Shown here piece after piece: positions 23,677-36,700 of a stretch of DNA of 64,000 nt. This stretch comes from Trileptium ribeirensis (lineage: Eukaryota; Nematoda; Enoplea; Enoplida; Thoracostomopsidae), in NCBI GenBank assembly GCA_030248225.1, contig JASANE010026598.1, positions 24,214 through 88,213 of the forward strand, written 5' to 3'. The notes beneath the pieces are model-generated. The model was not told the DNA's origin, did not search any database, and saw nothing but the letters and a program-made list of their open reading frames with translations. The position numbers and the translations under genes were made by a program. Within the stretch, counting starts at the first letter, position 1; the number at the start of each line of letters is the position of its first letter.

Positions 23677-24908
23677 TCAGCTTCTACTAGGTAACCATCT
23701 GGGTAAACACTGGGTACATTGAAGAGGTAGTTTGCATTTATAGAGGCCATATCCTAGTACAATGATGCCTATTACTATAGTTATTATTGCGTATGGGGAG
23801 AGTCCAGTGTACTCGAGTGCAAGGAGGGCTATGACTTTATGTAACTGGTCTTTGGCTATTTGAGCTACTTGTAGGTTAATTGCTTTGGCGTTTTCTAAAG
23901 AACTCCACGCAAGGGGTTCAACTTGGTACTAGACAACTGATCTAAGGTGATGTTAGGGCCAACTCTAACCATTAATTCCTCAGGTTGTAACATGCTTGTT
24001 AGCATAAGAGATCCTACAATTAACTGTGTGTAATTGCCATGTGGCATCCAAACGACTCCATGGTCTGGTACTATTCTGCTCTATCCTTGTGTAATATGTG
24101 CGAAATGTCTATCTGTGATTATAAGTTTCTCCTCCGAAGTACGGAGCAAGACTCCTTGCATGGTAGTGTAGACATCGGTACCATTGTCAACTGGTCCGAT
24201 TAAAGATCGGTTTTGACATTTTGATTTAATGTACTCAGAGACGAGGTCACCCGAGATAATCCAGTCAAGGCAATGGATGCGTTGATCAGTTACAAGCGCG
24301 TGCGGTTCGCAAAATGCAATGCCTGGACGGCGTTTACAAACGGCTAAATTCAATACTTCAAAGCGCGATGAAGATACGCGTGATGCATATTCTAATAGCG
24401 GTAATTTTACATGCGTTCTAGTAGCGGGTACATTCCAGCCAGTGTTATATATACGAAAATACGGTCTTACATCATTCGTAGCGGGTAAGGGTAACTGCAA
24501 AATAAATCCAAATCGAAAAGTATTCAGGTCAACATTAACTGGTAAAACTCTGCCAAATTGGTGTGCTAAATTAGGTTCATGGGCTAAAATCGACTGGGAA
24601 ATCCTTGGATCCATTTCAAACAAGCGTCTTAACATTAGGGCATCTACTACCGTCGGCGTTAATTCTCCGCTCAACATGGATTGCATTATGGCTTGGACGG
24701 ACGACCGAATGTTGGCTCGAACGGTATGGGTAAGCAACATCTGGTTCACTTGCATTACTGCTCTATGTTGTGAGCATCTAACTTGTTCTACTATATCAAC
24801 TACTTCCTGCATGCTATGGTGTAAAACTACATATAACTCTTCGTTCGCTTGGGTCAACTTCTTAATTTCTTTCGTATTACGTAGGGTAGCTTCCAGAGTA
24901 TCTGTCAT
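23677..24908 (-). pseudogene. Envelope-like glycoprotein, N-terminally truncated and broken
   Basis: The 275-codon frame starts at 24908, exactly at the edge of the direct repeat. It opens with a long heptad-like helical region (about residues 1-80), followed by a Cys-containing ectodomain with N-glycosylation sequons. A stop lies at 24081-24083. The same frame continues past it, and a frameshift near 23925 leads to another helical stretch, one hydrophobic membrane segment (about 23737-23796) and a short Cys-containing tail ending at 23677. Heptad repeat, second helix, membrane anchor and tail is the layout of a class I fusion subunit. The receptor-binding part and fusion peptide are absent. 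It sits 42 bases upstream of the protease frame, whereas env normally follows pol. Family assignment is by architecture only. Confidence 0.6.
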
Positions 24909-25808
24909 AGTCTGTCTTCAGATATTTAGTTACATCTTGCGTACAGTGATGGGTTTAGGATCGACGATGTTTTACAATGACTTTCAATGGATTCAGGGTT
25001 CAAGAGGTTTTAGGGTGATATATGCATCAAATACAGCCTTTTCAGTTATTAAACAAAATAACTAAAAAGAAACCATGCTCGCTCCGTTTACCATGGCTTG
25101 CCAGTTTGAAAATGATTTTTGCGTGATATGTTCCTAAGGTTAGCCTTATTTGATTTGTACCACGCAATTACCACAGCTTTTTTCGTATTTAACAAACGCC
25201 TAAACCCAGAAACACATTAAATTGTCGTACGACATTCATATTGGAAAAATGGATGGTGCCCCTCGTTTGTCGCTGCTAAGCCTCTATCTGGAGATACTGG
25301 TCGTGAAAGATAAATGCCGAATGTCCAAATTTCAAAAAATGTTACAATTGATTTCTTTTAAGTCCGAAGTCCGTTACTGAAATTGCGTTTACTTGAGTTT
25401 TAATGATTTTTAGCACTGCAGGGAAAAATTTGAGTATATATACCTGAGGGATGTCGCTCTGCTTTTTGGAGAAGCAGTGCAGGTTACGGCGCAGTTTATG
25501 ATAGCAGCTAATGTAAACTTTAATACAGAACTAAACAAATACAAAGTTCTTTTCGGCGAAGTGATTTTCTTGTTTGCAATAGGTGACAAAATTGACCCCA
25601 TCTTTCGGGTCAAAATTGCAAAAAACAGATTTAAGGGTTGTGTGTCAAATCTGGCCAAACGAGTTTCAGATATCGCAACTCATCTCGCGACAGAGGCTTG
25701 GCGTTGAAAAACAGAGACCACCATTCAGAATCAGATCATCGAGATCCTAAAATTTGATTAAGACCACTAATAAGGTACCACTATGGGCCCGAATACTGTT
25801 CGGAAACT
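24907..25808. repeat. Right copy of the ~900-bp direct repeat
   Basis: Partner of 14357-15257. Its left edge cuts into the env-like frame and its right edge is about 12 bases from the giant foldback. Unlike the left copy, it is not flanked by further 1.26-kb unit sequence, so it looks like the moved copy. Confidence 0.85.
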
Positions 25809-25992
25809 TTTATGACTGATGATATTATTAAAAAGAGCTGGATATCATACTAGCTGGTGATATTGATGCGACAATTGCGAGCATGTAGTGTATGTAATGT
25901 ATTATTGACGGACTATCATTATATAAAAGTGTATTTTTGATGCCTCACGGGCATTGTAGTGTTGCTCCTTTCGCTTCAACATTCAACCGTAT

Positions 25993-26036
25993 TCGTTGGA
26001 TATTATTATTATTATTATCATTATTATTGATTGTTA
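25993..26036. repeat. (ATT)n microsatellite
   Basis: Imperfect ATT/ATC trinucleotide run, with a counterpart at 40733-40761 in the other arm. Confidence 0.85.
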
Positions 26037-27594
26037 TCACAGTCGTCGGAAGTCGTAACAAATTTTTTGATGTGTTATATATAGGTCTACACTATAATGA
26101 ATATGTAGTTAACTATATTAGGTAAAATCACATCACTGAGGTGACGCGCAACGACATTTGCGCAGTGAATAAATTTGAGCAAAATAGAACCAGCTGTACC
26201 TAAGTGAATAAAACAGCGAAATCAAAGTTAGTCTCGTCTCAAAAAATTGCTTTAGTATGAACAGTCGAATGTGTAGTACGTTCAAACTGCCAAAATTAAA
26301 CCAAATAACACAAATCATTTGCTAGTTATAGCAAAACATTGAGCTATTTTGAATACTATTTACACAAAATTTGTAGTGTTTTTTAAAAATTATAACTTCT
26401 CAATGAGCAAACTGGGATTGTGATTAACATTCCGCAAGCGTCTTATATCTACGAGTAGCGCCAGAATTTGTTTATCATATTAGGTTGAGCCTATACCATG
26501 TTTTAAATACTTAACAACTAAATTTGATTTTTTTCGTTGAAAAGTTGGTATCGCTTAACTTTTTGTTTAGAAAGAAATATTATTCAATATAAAAAACCGC
26601 GCGACGCCTTTTCTATTAAGAAGTCTTAAGTCAAACTGTTTCCATAAGCTCAACCGAAACTTACTGTAGGAATTTAATAACTCTACAGCCTCACTAGTTG
26701 TTATAGTTACAGTTGATTTTTTCCCGCTTCGTTTTTCCAAACTCTGTGTTTTGCTGATAAACGCAGTAATACAGCAACGTTTACAAGCAAGGGTCTACTA
26801 ACTAAATTCAACGTAGTACTACGTATAAATATTGTATGTTTTCAACTTTTTTAACTCCTCATATCGTTTTTGTGGAATCATCCTTTGAAAAATGTGCATA
26901 TCTTATCCACTACATAATTTGACCGTAACCTAAATTTCTCAGTGAATTTACGTTTTTACGAACAAACCTCCTTTTTTTCCCGACGGGCACGTAACAAAAT
27001 TTGGAGCAGAATTTTGATAATTGTGCCAATGGCCGATTTCGTTTAAACGATCGATGGAGCAGCCTTGTTGGACATGTGGTTCGTTCGAATGAGCAAACTG
27101 TCAAGTTTCCGCAAAAAATAGGCTAGTCGTAGCACCGTGCCCAGAACATTTAACAATGCATCACTTATAATATTTGTTGCCCTCAAATAGGTAAAGACCT
27201 GGAAATTTTCTAACTAAAGAGCAACATATTAAAAATGTCGTGGACTTTTCTTTAATAAAAAGTTTTTATTTCAAAAAACTCACCCCCAACCACGTTGCCG
27301 AGTGACCTTAACTATTTTATATCATTAAGCAGGAGTAGGTGTGTCGTGTGTGTGTGTGATCTATTAATACAGCCTTAACCATGTAAATTGAATTGTCTGT
27401 GCGCGTACTTAAACCTGGACGCCTCTACATTTCAAGGAAGGCGGCCTCCCATGTCAATGAATGGATACTTTCACTTTTGACGGCGTATTACTCGCTCAGT
27501 GAAGCCTAAAGTTAAGCGTAGCGGTGAGGAGTGATTACAAGGAGTGTTCATCATTGCTGCACAAGGAGCAGCGCCTATTCAGTTTTTTTCTCTC

Positions 27595-27836
27595 TCGATT
27601 TGATATTTTAATGACCTCACCGCGTGTCGGCGCCACATTCCCCATTCACTCTCTTTGTCTTTCGAGAGCATCAATGTTAGTGATGTGTGTTGGCGCCACA
27701 TTTTCTCATTCAAGTCCTTCGTGTAGATATTTAAGAGCCCTACCGTGTAATCCCGCCCCATTTCAGCTTCTCCCTCCGTCTTTCGTAGATATTTTTTTAT
27801 GAAATTCCCGCCATGTGTTGGCGCCACACTTCTCAT
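27595..27836. repeat. GGCGCCACA-containing tandem repeat, left arm
   Basis: Diverged units carrying GGCGCCACA and TAGATATTT-type segments. They are the mirror of 38930-39190. Confidence 0.7.
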
Positions 27837-28496
27837 TCTACCGTAAACTGCACACTATTGTTGTTCTCGTTGTCTAGCGGCGAACGCTAGGCCATAGGTA
27901 GGGCAACATTCCGTTTTAGCTCCGCTTCGCTTATTCACACTTTTAAAGCATAAACACCGGGAAATTTGCAACTTTGTTTTTTTTTGGAATACATAAACGC
28001 ATTATTATCATTAAAATTTTTATGAAGAACCTAAAAAATCAAAAAATGGTCATAAATACGGCGCAAATGGACATTTTTTTGCCGGCAAACCGCTCCGTCG
28101 GGCTGAATTTTGGACGACGCAGCACAATGATCGCAGTACTACAACGACTTTTGCACTTTGCCGGTATAACCGAAACGACAGATTTCCACTCCAACTATCG
28201 GGAGTGTTAGTATCATAATACATATTTATGTACCATTTGTCTAGATCATGCAAAAATTTTCCAAAATCACATTTGTGTTATCGGGGTGTATGAGTTAATG
28301 CGTATACCGGCACGTGCGAAGGGGAATTTGCTTATGCGGACATTTTTCCATTTAGCACGTTTGTGCACTTCCACCAAAAAATGGCCTACTTGCGCCGCGT
28401 CTCACTCCATTTTTTTTTTAAAGCCATAGAGACCGCGATTGAAAGCTGATAGATACTTAGAAATCATAAAATATTGAAACAAAGGCTATGTAAAAA

Positions 28497-28516
28497 TGGG
28501 GGGGGGGGGGGGGGGG
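28497..28516. repeat. Poly-G run
   Basis: About 20 consecutive G in the left arm; the right arm lacks it. Confidence 0.95.
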
Positions 28517-31500
28517 ATTAAGCTGAGGAGTAGGTTCCGCCAAAACCATATTGTGTGGACAAAAATTTTCAAATTGAGCTTGATAAAAGGCCCCGGTATA
28601 CACACTTAAAGTTGGCCACGTATGAGATTCCAGCAATTGAGTAATTACATACAAAACCATAATGATAAATAATGGACACGTGAGTGTTTTTGGGCAGAAT
28701 ACTCTAGGCCTTCTGTAGTAATAATTACGAGAAACAAATCATCAAAAAAATGTTTTTCGTCAGCATAAAATATCAAAGATCTCCAGAATAAAACTGATGC
28801 ATTATGGGAATTTCGTCGACATTAAACACATTTGACGATCTAGTTTCACGTTTTTCTCACTATTCGCGAAATAAATATGTAAAAAGCACCCGATGCCTAT
28901 TTTATAAAACCGTTAAATTACAGTGAGAAATCGGCAGTGCAAAAATTACAGAAACAGAAAATTATTCAATAATCTGAAACTTTCATATTTTTGTATTTTC
29001 ATTATAAAGTTAATTTTCAAAAATTTTTTATTTAAAGTATTAACATCCTTCCTGCTGAATAGTTGTCGTCTATAGCCGCTGGCACTTGCGGCCACTCACT
29101 ATTTTGTTCAAAGCTGGTTTTGACCCATTTTCCAAAACCAAAAATGTCTTTGTTCCGCCGCGCATCTTCCATGTGTAAAATAAAATTGAGCGGGTTCGAA
29201 ACATTTTTAGCACCCAATGGCCCTATGTTTTGAATACAAAAGACAACGTCATGGAAGGCTTTTAATGGTATAAAGTATGTCAATCCGGCAACTCACTAAA
29301 GTTTACTCTAGTGTCGTCGAACCATGTCATGTTTCAGAAATGTTTAACGGCAATTCTAAGTTAGATTTACACGCTTTCAAGTTAATCTAGCTCAGGTTGC
29401 GTTTCCGGATCGATACAGCAAAAAACCCACCATTACGCCACACTAAACCTACTTTGATACAATAAAACAATGGTGTATTTCCGGAGCCTTAATATTTTTC
29501 ACAGTGAGACCCATTCATTTTCCCGCTCTCGGCATTTTTTTTTTTAACTACAAGAGTACAGAGTAGTAGTAGCGCCGCCTCAATATAATTGTGTAAGCAT
29601 AAAAATAACTGTGGTTTTTGGCGACGGGGCTCCGCCAAAACAATTGTGCGCGCTGATTGTGGACAAAAAACACGTTCATATTAAATCTACAAAGGTCTCG
29701 CTACAAAAAGTCATTTTCAAAACGAGGAGCCTACAATAGCTCAATTGTAAAACATTCTGCCGGGCATAGTGCATAATCATGTAACCATATTTTAATAATT
29801 TGTATGTATTAGTATTATAATTATTTACCCTAAATGTCCAAGCCTAACTGTTTTATATTTTAAATTTAAAATTGCATCACAGCAAAGTTAATCAATTAAT
29901 AATTAAAACCAATTTCAACATTCACTGAAACACATAGAGTTAAGCATGGTGATAAAAATGAAGTTGATCTATTTTACGAATGTAAGCTGAGACTTTATAT
30001 ACCGTCAAATTGTGTATAGTAATAACGGGCCAAGGTTATAAGTTGAGAGTTATAAAAGTGAAATTTACACCATGTCGTCTTCTCTGATATATATATACTA
30101 AGCTATAGTATTTGCCTAGAAACATGTTTTTTTTATTTGGCCTATTAGAGTTAGACAGAATTGGTGGGTAAGTTGAGCCGAGTATATTTGACGTCAGACG
30201 CTTCGTTCTCCCAACGCTCTGTTTACTGTATTTGAACGCATGCTGCTTTGTTTTCTATTTCCACTATGGTTACTTGGGCCACTTAACTCATAATTTTATT
30301 AAAAATCTGTTAAACAAATTTTAACATTGGCGGAACCATTGTGATGACGGCGAGATACCGCGAAACTACAGGTAAAATCGCGTGGAGTCAAGAAAAGTAT
30401 CACATTAATTTTGTTACAATTAATCTCACTCACGAGATCATAATTGTACACATACACATTCGCCTTAGCTCAACGCCTAAACCTCAGCGAAAAATTTTCA
30501 ATCAGATGTAGTTTACAAGATTTTTGATTTAAATTGTTTTTGGGAATGTGGACACTCAAGTTATTTCATGTCATCAACAGTACAACAGGTCAAGAGCGCA
30601 ATTTTCGTTGTTTAGTTTTAGACAGATGTTCGGATATATTGTTAGAGTCATACATGAAATGAACATATTTGAGGTGCAGATGGGGATATTCCGTGACGCC
30701 GGGGGGGGGGGGTGGAGGCGAACCATGTGCCGAGCCGAGCCTTAGGCGCGGTGCACAAATTTTCCGGAATGTCGAAATTTTTGGAGACCGATACCTTTTC
30801 CCAATTTTGCACTTTTTTTTTAATTTTCGGGATGTTCGATTTCGCAACTTTTTGCCTAAAATTTTTCGTTGGCAATGGGGTGGGGGTTCGGAAGCTCAAG
30901 GCGCCGGCGACCTGTCTGTGGGAAAGAGTCTCAGCCCCCCCTCAGAATGGGGCACGAATTCCCCTTTTTCCCTTACGGGCCAGAGCCAAGGCGTCAAATC
31001 GTAACCGGGGTTGATTAGATTCAGCAATACTACCTTTTGTGCTAGGTTTTATCTCAGAGTTTTGAACTTGTTTTTCGGTTTTTTATACATATATCGTCGT
31101 TTTTAACGTTATTTTGAAGTGATTTTTATTCAATGTTCCGGGTCAGCGTGCCATCGGCATTATCAAGATAGATTTCTGTGAAAACAACCCTCCGGGGGGG
31201 CTGCATAAATGCTGAAGAAATGTGGTCAGCCCGCCGTCCACCTTGTACATAGCTGTTCGTAAATTAAATTAGCTGTAATGGTCACAGTAAAATTTTAGGC
31301 AAATTGGAATTTTTTTTAAATTTTACAAAATGATCTACAGTCTTGCGTCCAGGTTGTTGCACTAGCGCGGTGCCCGTGTAGTAATGACAATAGATTTTAT
31401 GCTGCTGAAACAACTCAATGTTTAGCAGTGCATTATCCGTATCTTTTAGTGAACATTTTTGGTGTAACTAGTAGGATAAAGCAGTAACAGGTTAATGTTA

Positions 31501-32767
31501 TGGCTTATGCATATTAAATTTCAGCAAGTCACGAAATCTCAACTACCGTAACACGAATAAAGCGTACCGCACAATGCTTAATTAACCTTAATGTTTATGA
31601 CTAACACCTTGAAATATCCGGTATTCCCATAAACACATCTGTATATTTTTATTCCGATGTTCGTGTTTTTAAGACTTCCATACATCGTGTCTGTTTAAGA
31701 GTAATATTCTTGCAGAAATACCCAAATCTAGTTTTTTGAGGCATTTGGAGCACTATGACCATTTGCATCGCGGTTACTTTTCGATCGTAGGCTATTTTCT
31801 GCAGCCACAAAGGTTACTTCCGTGGTAACTATTTTAATACTTGTAACTAACCCACATACTTCTCAACATATCGTATTATTGAGTAAATTTAAAGCAGGAA
31901 TAATTGATGAAAAAATAATCTCAGTTTCTGGGACTTAACTTATTACTGATTTTCGTTAAGGAATAACAACTGACACATCTGGGCTCGATGTCATATCGGT
32001 TTCCATTTACACCTTGAGACAGCTACAGCATGTCAAAAACATGAAAAAGGCTTACTTTTCGAATTTTTGACTGAAGCGCGAGCTTTAGAGTTAATCAATG
32101 TTCTGCAGCCCTATTATTACAGTTTTGAGAACATGGTTTCATCACTGTATATATTAGTGACGAATTTAGGATAAATGCACTAAAAATATCAAATAACTTT
32201 TAAGTTACATGAACATAAATTTAATATCAGCTCTGACCTAAACGATACATGTGTCACCACAAATAAACTGAAATTCGCTGAAATTTTCAATTAACAAGTT
32301 GCTCCAGAACTGGAATGGCGGGACCACTGGAGAAAATTTAGAAATAACACTAGACATGGTCCTTCGCTGTCTTATGATATCACAAATTGAGATTTGCCTT
32401 AACTGCAACTTGTCACAAGTGATGCCGAAATCTTGAATACAACTGTTAACAGAGTTCTATTCTTAATGATTATTCAATAGTTCTTGTTTACGAACGGAAG
32501 CTTGTGCTATAACATTCGATTATGTACACGCAGAATCTCAATAGCGCGGTACAACAAGGCAGTCATAAAAAATGGTTAATTCGTTCCACACATACTCGTG
32601 TTGCTATTAATATTAGGAATATTACAAATTGTAAAAACTACAAAAAAAAGATGATTTAACAGTGAGATGCGCGGAGATTCACTTATATTTACATTAAAGA
32701 TCAACATTGATATCTTCATTTTGAGCTATGGGTAAATCCCATTTTGCTTGCCCTTTGCTGAGTTACT

Positions 32768-33196
32768 CGTGAGTCCCAATTTAGGTGCGTACACCTGCGT
32801 CGTTCTTTTGCCAAGTCAGCTCATGGTTGCAAAAGCGATGAACGTGACAAATGACGATTTTCCCTTAAGCGAACACGATTTGCGATGCAGCATCGTGTAG
32901 ATGCTGTTCGCGGTCACTATTTCTGTATTAGCATCGCATTTTGGTGGTGAAAACGCGAAAAAAATTGTGTTTTTCTCGTACTACCCCAATTAGACCGAGA
33001 ACACTGCGACGCTTGACTCGGAATGTCATTTGATGAACGCGGACAAAAATGCGTAAAGACAAATGTGTGCGAACGCAAATTCCATCTGATATCACAGAGC
33101 CCATTTTGCGCCACAAAATTGCGAATAGAAATGACAAAGATGTGAACGCGAATTTGTAAATCAGAATCGATTGGCGATTTTGATAAAAGAAACAAC
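32768..33196. mobile_element. MITE copy at the inner end of the left arm
   Basis: It begins CGTGAGTCCCAATTTAGGTG and is the mirror of the MITE at 33340-33798. Its inner end stops at 33196, where arm homology ends, so it is cut short there. Confidence 0.55.
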
Positions 33197-33339
33197 CTCT
33201 GTAAACAGCCGGTGGACTACGGTTGAGTCGACCACTATGTGTATTCTCAAGTACAGCGGATAGTAGGGCCTTGCGTCATTTCATTAAGATTACATAGCTT
33301 GCGGCAATAATTCACTATGTAGCTTTTAATAGTCATAGT

Positions 33340-33798
33340 GCGTGAGTCCACTTTAGGTGCGTGTACCAAGGTTGTTCTTTTATCAAAATCGCCAATCGAT
33401 TCGATTACAAATTCGCGTTCACATCTTTGTCATTTCTATTCGCAATTTTGTGACCGCGAATGGGCTCTGTGATATACGAATGGAATTTGCGTTCGCACAC
33501 ATTTGTCTTTTTAGCACATTTGTCCGCGTTCATCAAATGACATTCCGAGTCAGACCGCAGTGTTCTCGGTCTAATTGGGTAATTACGAGAAAAACACAAT
33601 TTTTTTCGCGTTTTCACCACCAAAATGCGATGCTAAATCTCAAAATAGTGACCGCGAACAGCATCTACACGATGCTGCATCGCAAATCGTGTTCGCTTAA
33701 GGGAAAATCGTCATTTGTCACGTTCATCGCTTTTGCGACCATGAGCTGACTTGGCAAAAGAACAACACAGGTGTACGCACCTAAATTGGACTCACGAG
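33340..33798. mobile_element. MITE with ~42-bp terminal inverted repeats
   Basis: The left end CGTGAGTCCACTTTAGGTGC matches the reverse complement of the right end (CTCGTGAGTCCAATTTAGGT), and the match continues through TTGTTCTTTT. No coding frame. It lies at the foldback centre and its left terminus is in the unpaired spacer. Confidence 0.6.
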
Positions 33799-36700
33799 TA
33801 ACTCAGCAAAGGGTAACAAAATGGGATTTACCCATAGCTCAAAATGAAGATATCAATGTAGATCTTAATGTAAATACGAATTTATGAATCTACACAGCAT
33901 CTCACTGTTAAATCATCTTTTTTGTCCATTTTACAATTTGTAATCTTATTAATATTAATAGCAACACGAGTATGTGTGGAACGAATTAACCAATTTTAAT
34001 GAGCTGTCTTGTTGTACCGCGCTATTGAGATTCTGCGTGTACATAATCAAATGTTTACTGCACAAGGTTCCGTTCGTGAACTAAAACTGATGAATCATCA
34101 ATAAAAATTGAAGTTTGTTAACAGTTCGATTCCGGATTTTCTGTATCAGTTTTACGGAATCGGTAAGGTGAAATCTCTAATTTGTGATATCATAAGATAC
34201 CCGAGGACTTTGTATAGTGGCAATTTTTTATTTTTGCGGTGGACCCGGCATTGCAGTGTTGTGGCAAATTTAAGGCGAAATTTCAGTGAATTTCACTTCT
34301 TTTCCGGTGACACACATACAGTTTTCCCCAGACCTGATATTAAATTTATATTCACGTTATCTTAAAGTTATCTTATACTTCTGTGGCCTTTCGCTAAAAT
34401 CTATCAATAAATTATTACACATTGGTGAAACAATGTTCTCAAAACTGTAGTAACTGTGTTGCAAGTCGCTGCGTAACTCTAAAGTTCCAGCTTTAGTCAA
34501 AGATTAGAAAAGTAAACTTTTTCAATACATTTGATATATTGAACCTGTTTCAAGGTCGTAAATAGATGCACACATCGTGTACCCAGCAATTAAGATTATG
34601 ACTTCGTCAATGATTCCTTTTGCAAATTACACACAATTAAACTAAAGCAATCGAAGATTGCAAGTTACTTCCTTCAAATTTTTTCCGGTACATGACTGAC
34701 AACATCTGTCTAATGTTGACATTATTGTGTTCAATCCAAGCTTATCACTCAATCATAAGACGGTATGCTGAGAAATATGCGTGGTTTACAAGTATTAAAA
34801 TAGTTACCGCGAAAATAACCTTTTGTAACTGCTGAAGATAGCATTCGAACAAAAAGTAACCACCCACGGAAATGGCCATTGTGCTCTAAATACCGCAAAA
34901 GAACTAGATTTAAGTATTTTTGTAAGAATATGCACTTAAACAGATTCGGAGAGTTTAATGAAGCCTTATACAAAGATCATAAACATAAATTTACTCAGTT
35001 GCATTTATGAGAATGTCGGGTATTAAATGGTGTTGGCCATATAATTTTGTTGTTAATTAAGCATTGTGCGGTACGTTTTACTCGTATAACTGTAGTTGGG
35101 ATTTCGTGACTTGCTGAAATTTAATATGCATAAGCCATAACATTAACCTGTTACTGCTTTATCCTACTAGTTACACCAAAAATGTTAGTTTTGGAGATAC
35201 GGATAATCCGCTGCTTAAACATTGAGTTGTTTCACAGCATGAAGTAATCTATTGTCATTACTACACGGGCACCACGCTAGTGCAACAAAGCCTGGACGCA
35301 AGACTGTAGATCATTTTGTAAAATTTAAAAAAATTCCAATTTGCCTAAAATTTTACTGTGACCATTACAGCTAGGTTAACGAGCAGCTCGGTACAGGGTG
35401 GACAGCACTGGGCGGCGCTTTGTTCGTTTAATAAGCGCATTTTGGCCCGAAATCTTCACAGAAATCTATCTTGATAATGCCGATGGCACGCTGACCCGGA
35501 ATATTGAATAAAAATCACTTCAAAATAACATTTCCCGAACGACGATATATGCTGAGACCGAAAACGGTCAAAAAACTCTGACTAAAACCTAAGCACACAA
35601 AAGGTAGGTACTGCTGAACTAATACTAATCAACCCCGGTTACGATTTAACACCTTCAGCTCTGGGCCTAAAACGAACATGAAACATACATGCTCATAAGG
35701 GAGAGGGGAATTATCCATCTGAGGGGGGCTGAGACTCTTTCCCTGACAGGTCGCCAGCACCCCTTCTCTGAGCTTCCGAACCCCCACCCCATTCCAACGA
35801 AAAATTTTAGCAAAAAGTTGCGAAATCCGCCGAACATTGCCAAAAATTAAGGAGAAGTGCCCAAAATTGGGAAAAAAGTATGAGTCTCCAAAAATTTCGA
35901 CATTACAGAAAATTTGTGCACCTGGCCTAATACCCCCAGCTCCGGCGATCGGCTGGTCCCCGCATGGCATTTCGCCTCCACCCCCCCCCCCCGGCAGTAG
36001 CGGATATCCCATCTGCACCTCGGACCTCGTTCATGTATGACTTGAAACCTAACAATATATCCGACATTCTGTCTAAAACTAAACAACAGAAAATTGTACA
36101 CTTGACCTGTTGTACTGTTGATGACATATTGTCCGAAAATAACTTGAGTGTCACATTCCATTTCGGAGCATTTAAATAGAAATCTTTGTAAACAGCATAA
36201 CCTTATCTGATTGAAAACTGGCTGAAGTTTAGGCGTTGACTTAAGGCGAATGTGTATGTGTACGACATATGATCTCCATGAGTGAGATTAATTGTAACAA
36301 AATTATTAATGTGATACTTTTCTTGACTCCACGCGATTTTACCTGTAGTTTCGCGGTATATCACCGTCATCACAATGGTTCCGCCAATGTTAAAATTTGT
36401 TTAACAGATTTTTAATAAAATTATGAGTTAAGTGGCCCAAGTAACCATAGTGGAAATAGAAACAAAGCAGCATGGTTCAAATACAGTAAACAGAGCGTTA
36501 GAAAAACGAACATCTGAGCGTGGGATACTCGGGGCTGCAGGACTCACCCCCCACCAATTGTGTATTAGGCTTATACTAATGGCCAAATAAGAAGCTAATC
36601 TTTTGCTGAGGCAAATACCTAGGCTTAGTATATATCAAAAACGACATGGTGTAAATTTCACTTTTATAACTCTCAACTTATAACCTTGGCCCGTTAAGTT

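Larger units (their letters stand above)
16037..24908 (-). mobile_element. Degraded Ty3/Gypsy retroelement with env-like and NADAR genes
   Basis: All retroelement domains run in one direction on the minus strand. In sense order: an envelope-like reading region with a C-terminal membrane segment, aspartic protease, reverse transcriptase, RNase H, integrase (HHCC zinc finger, DDE core, C-terminal domain), a ~550-residue tail, an Arg-rich region and a NADAR ORF. RT before RNase H before integrase is the Ty3/Gypsy order. No gag, nucleocapsid zinc knuckle or primer-binding site is visible. Stops and frameshifts break env, protease, RT and integrase, so this copy cannot be autonomous. The ~900-bp direct repeats lie near or at both ends but are not convincing LTRs. 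Confidence 0.9.

Noticed and set aside
14357..25808. Straight annotation of the direct repeats as LTRs
   Set aside because: No TG/CA ends, target duplication, primer-binding site or polypurine tract; kept as direct repeats with LTR as one hypothesis.
29032..29283. 83-codon minus-strand ORF in the left arm
   Set aside because: The mirrored sequence in the right arm has stops and frameshifts after the first few codons, so coding is not supported.
30648..31004. Overlapping ORFs with Pro/Gly runs, mirrored at 35629-36161
   Set aside because: They arise from G/C homopolymers in a phased A-tract repeat; the frame is not conserved between the two arms.
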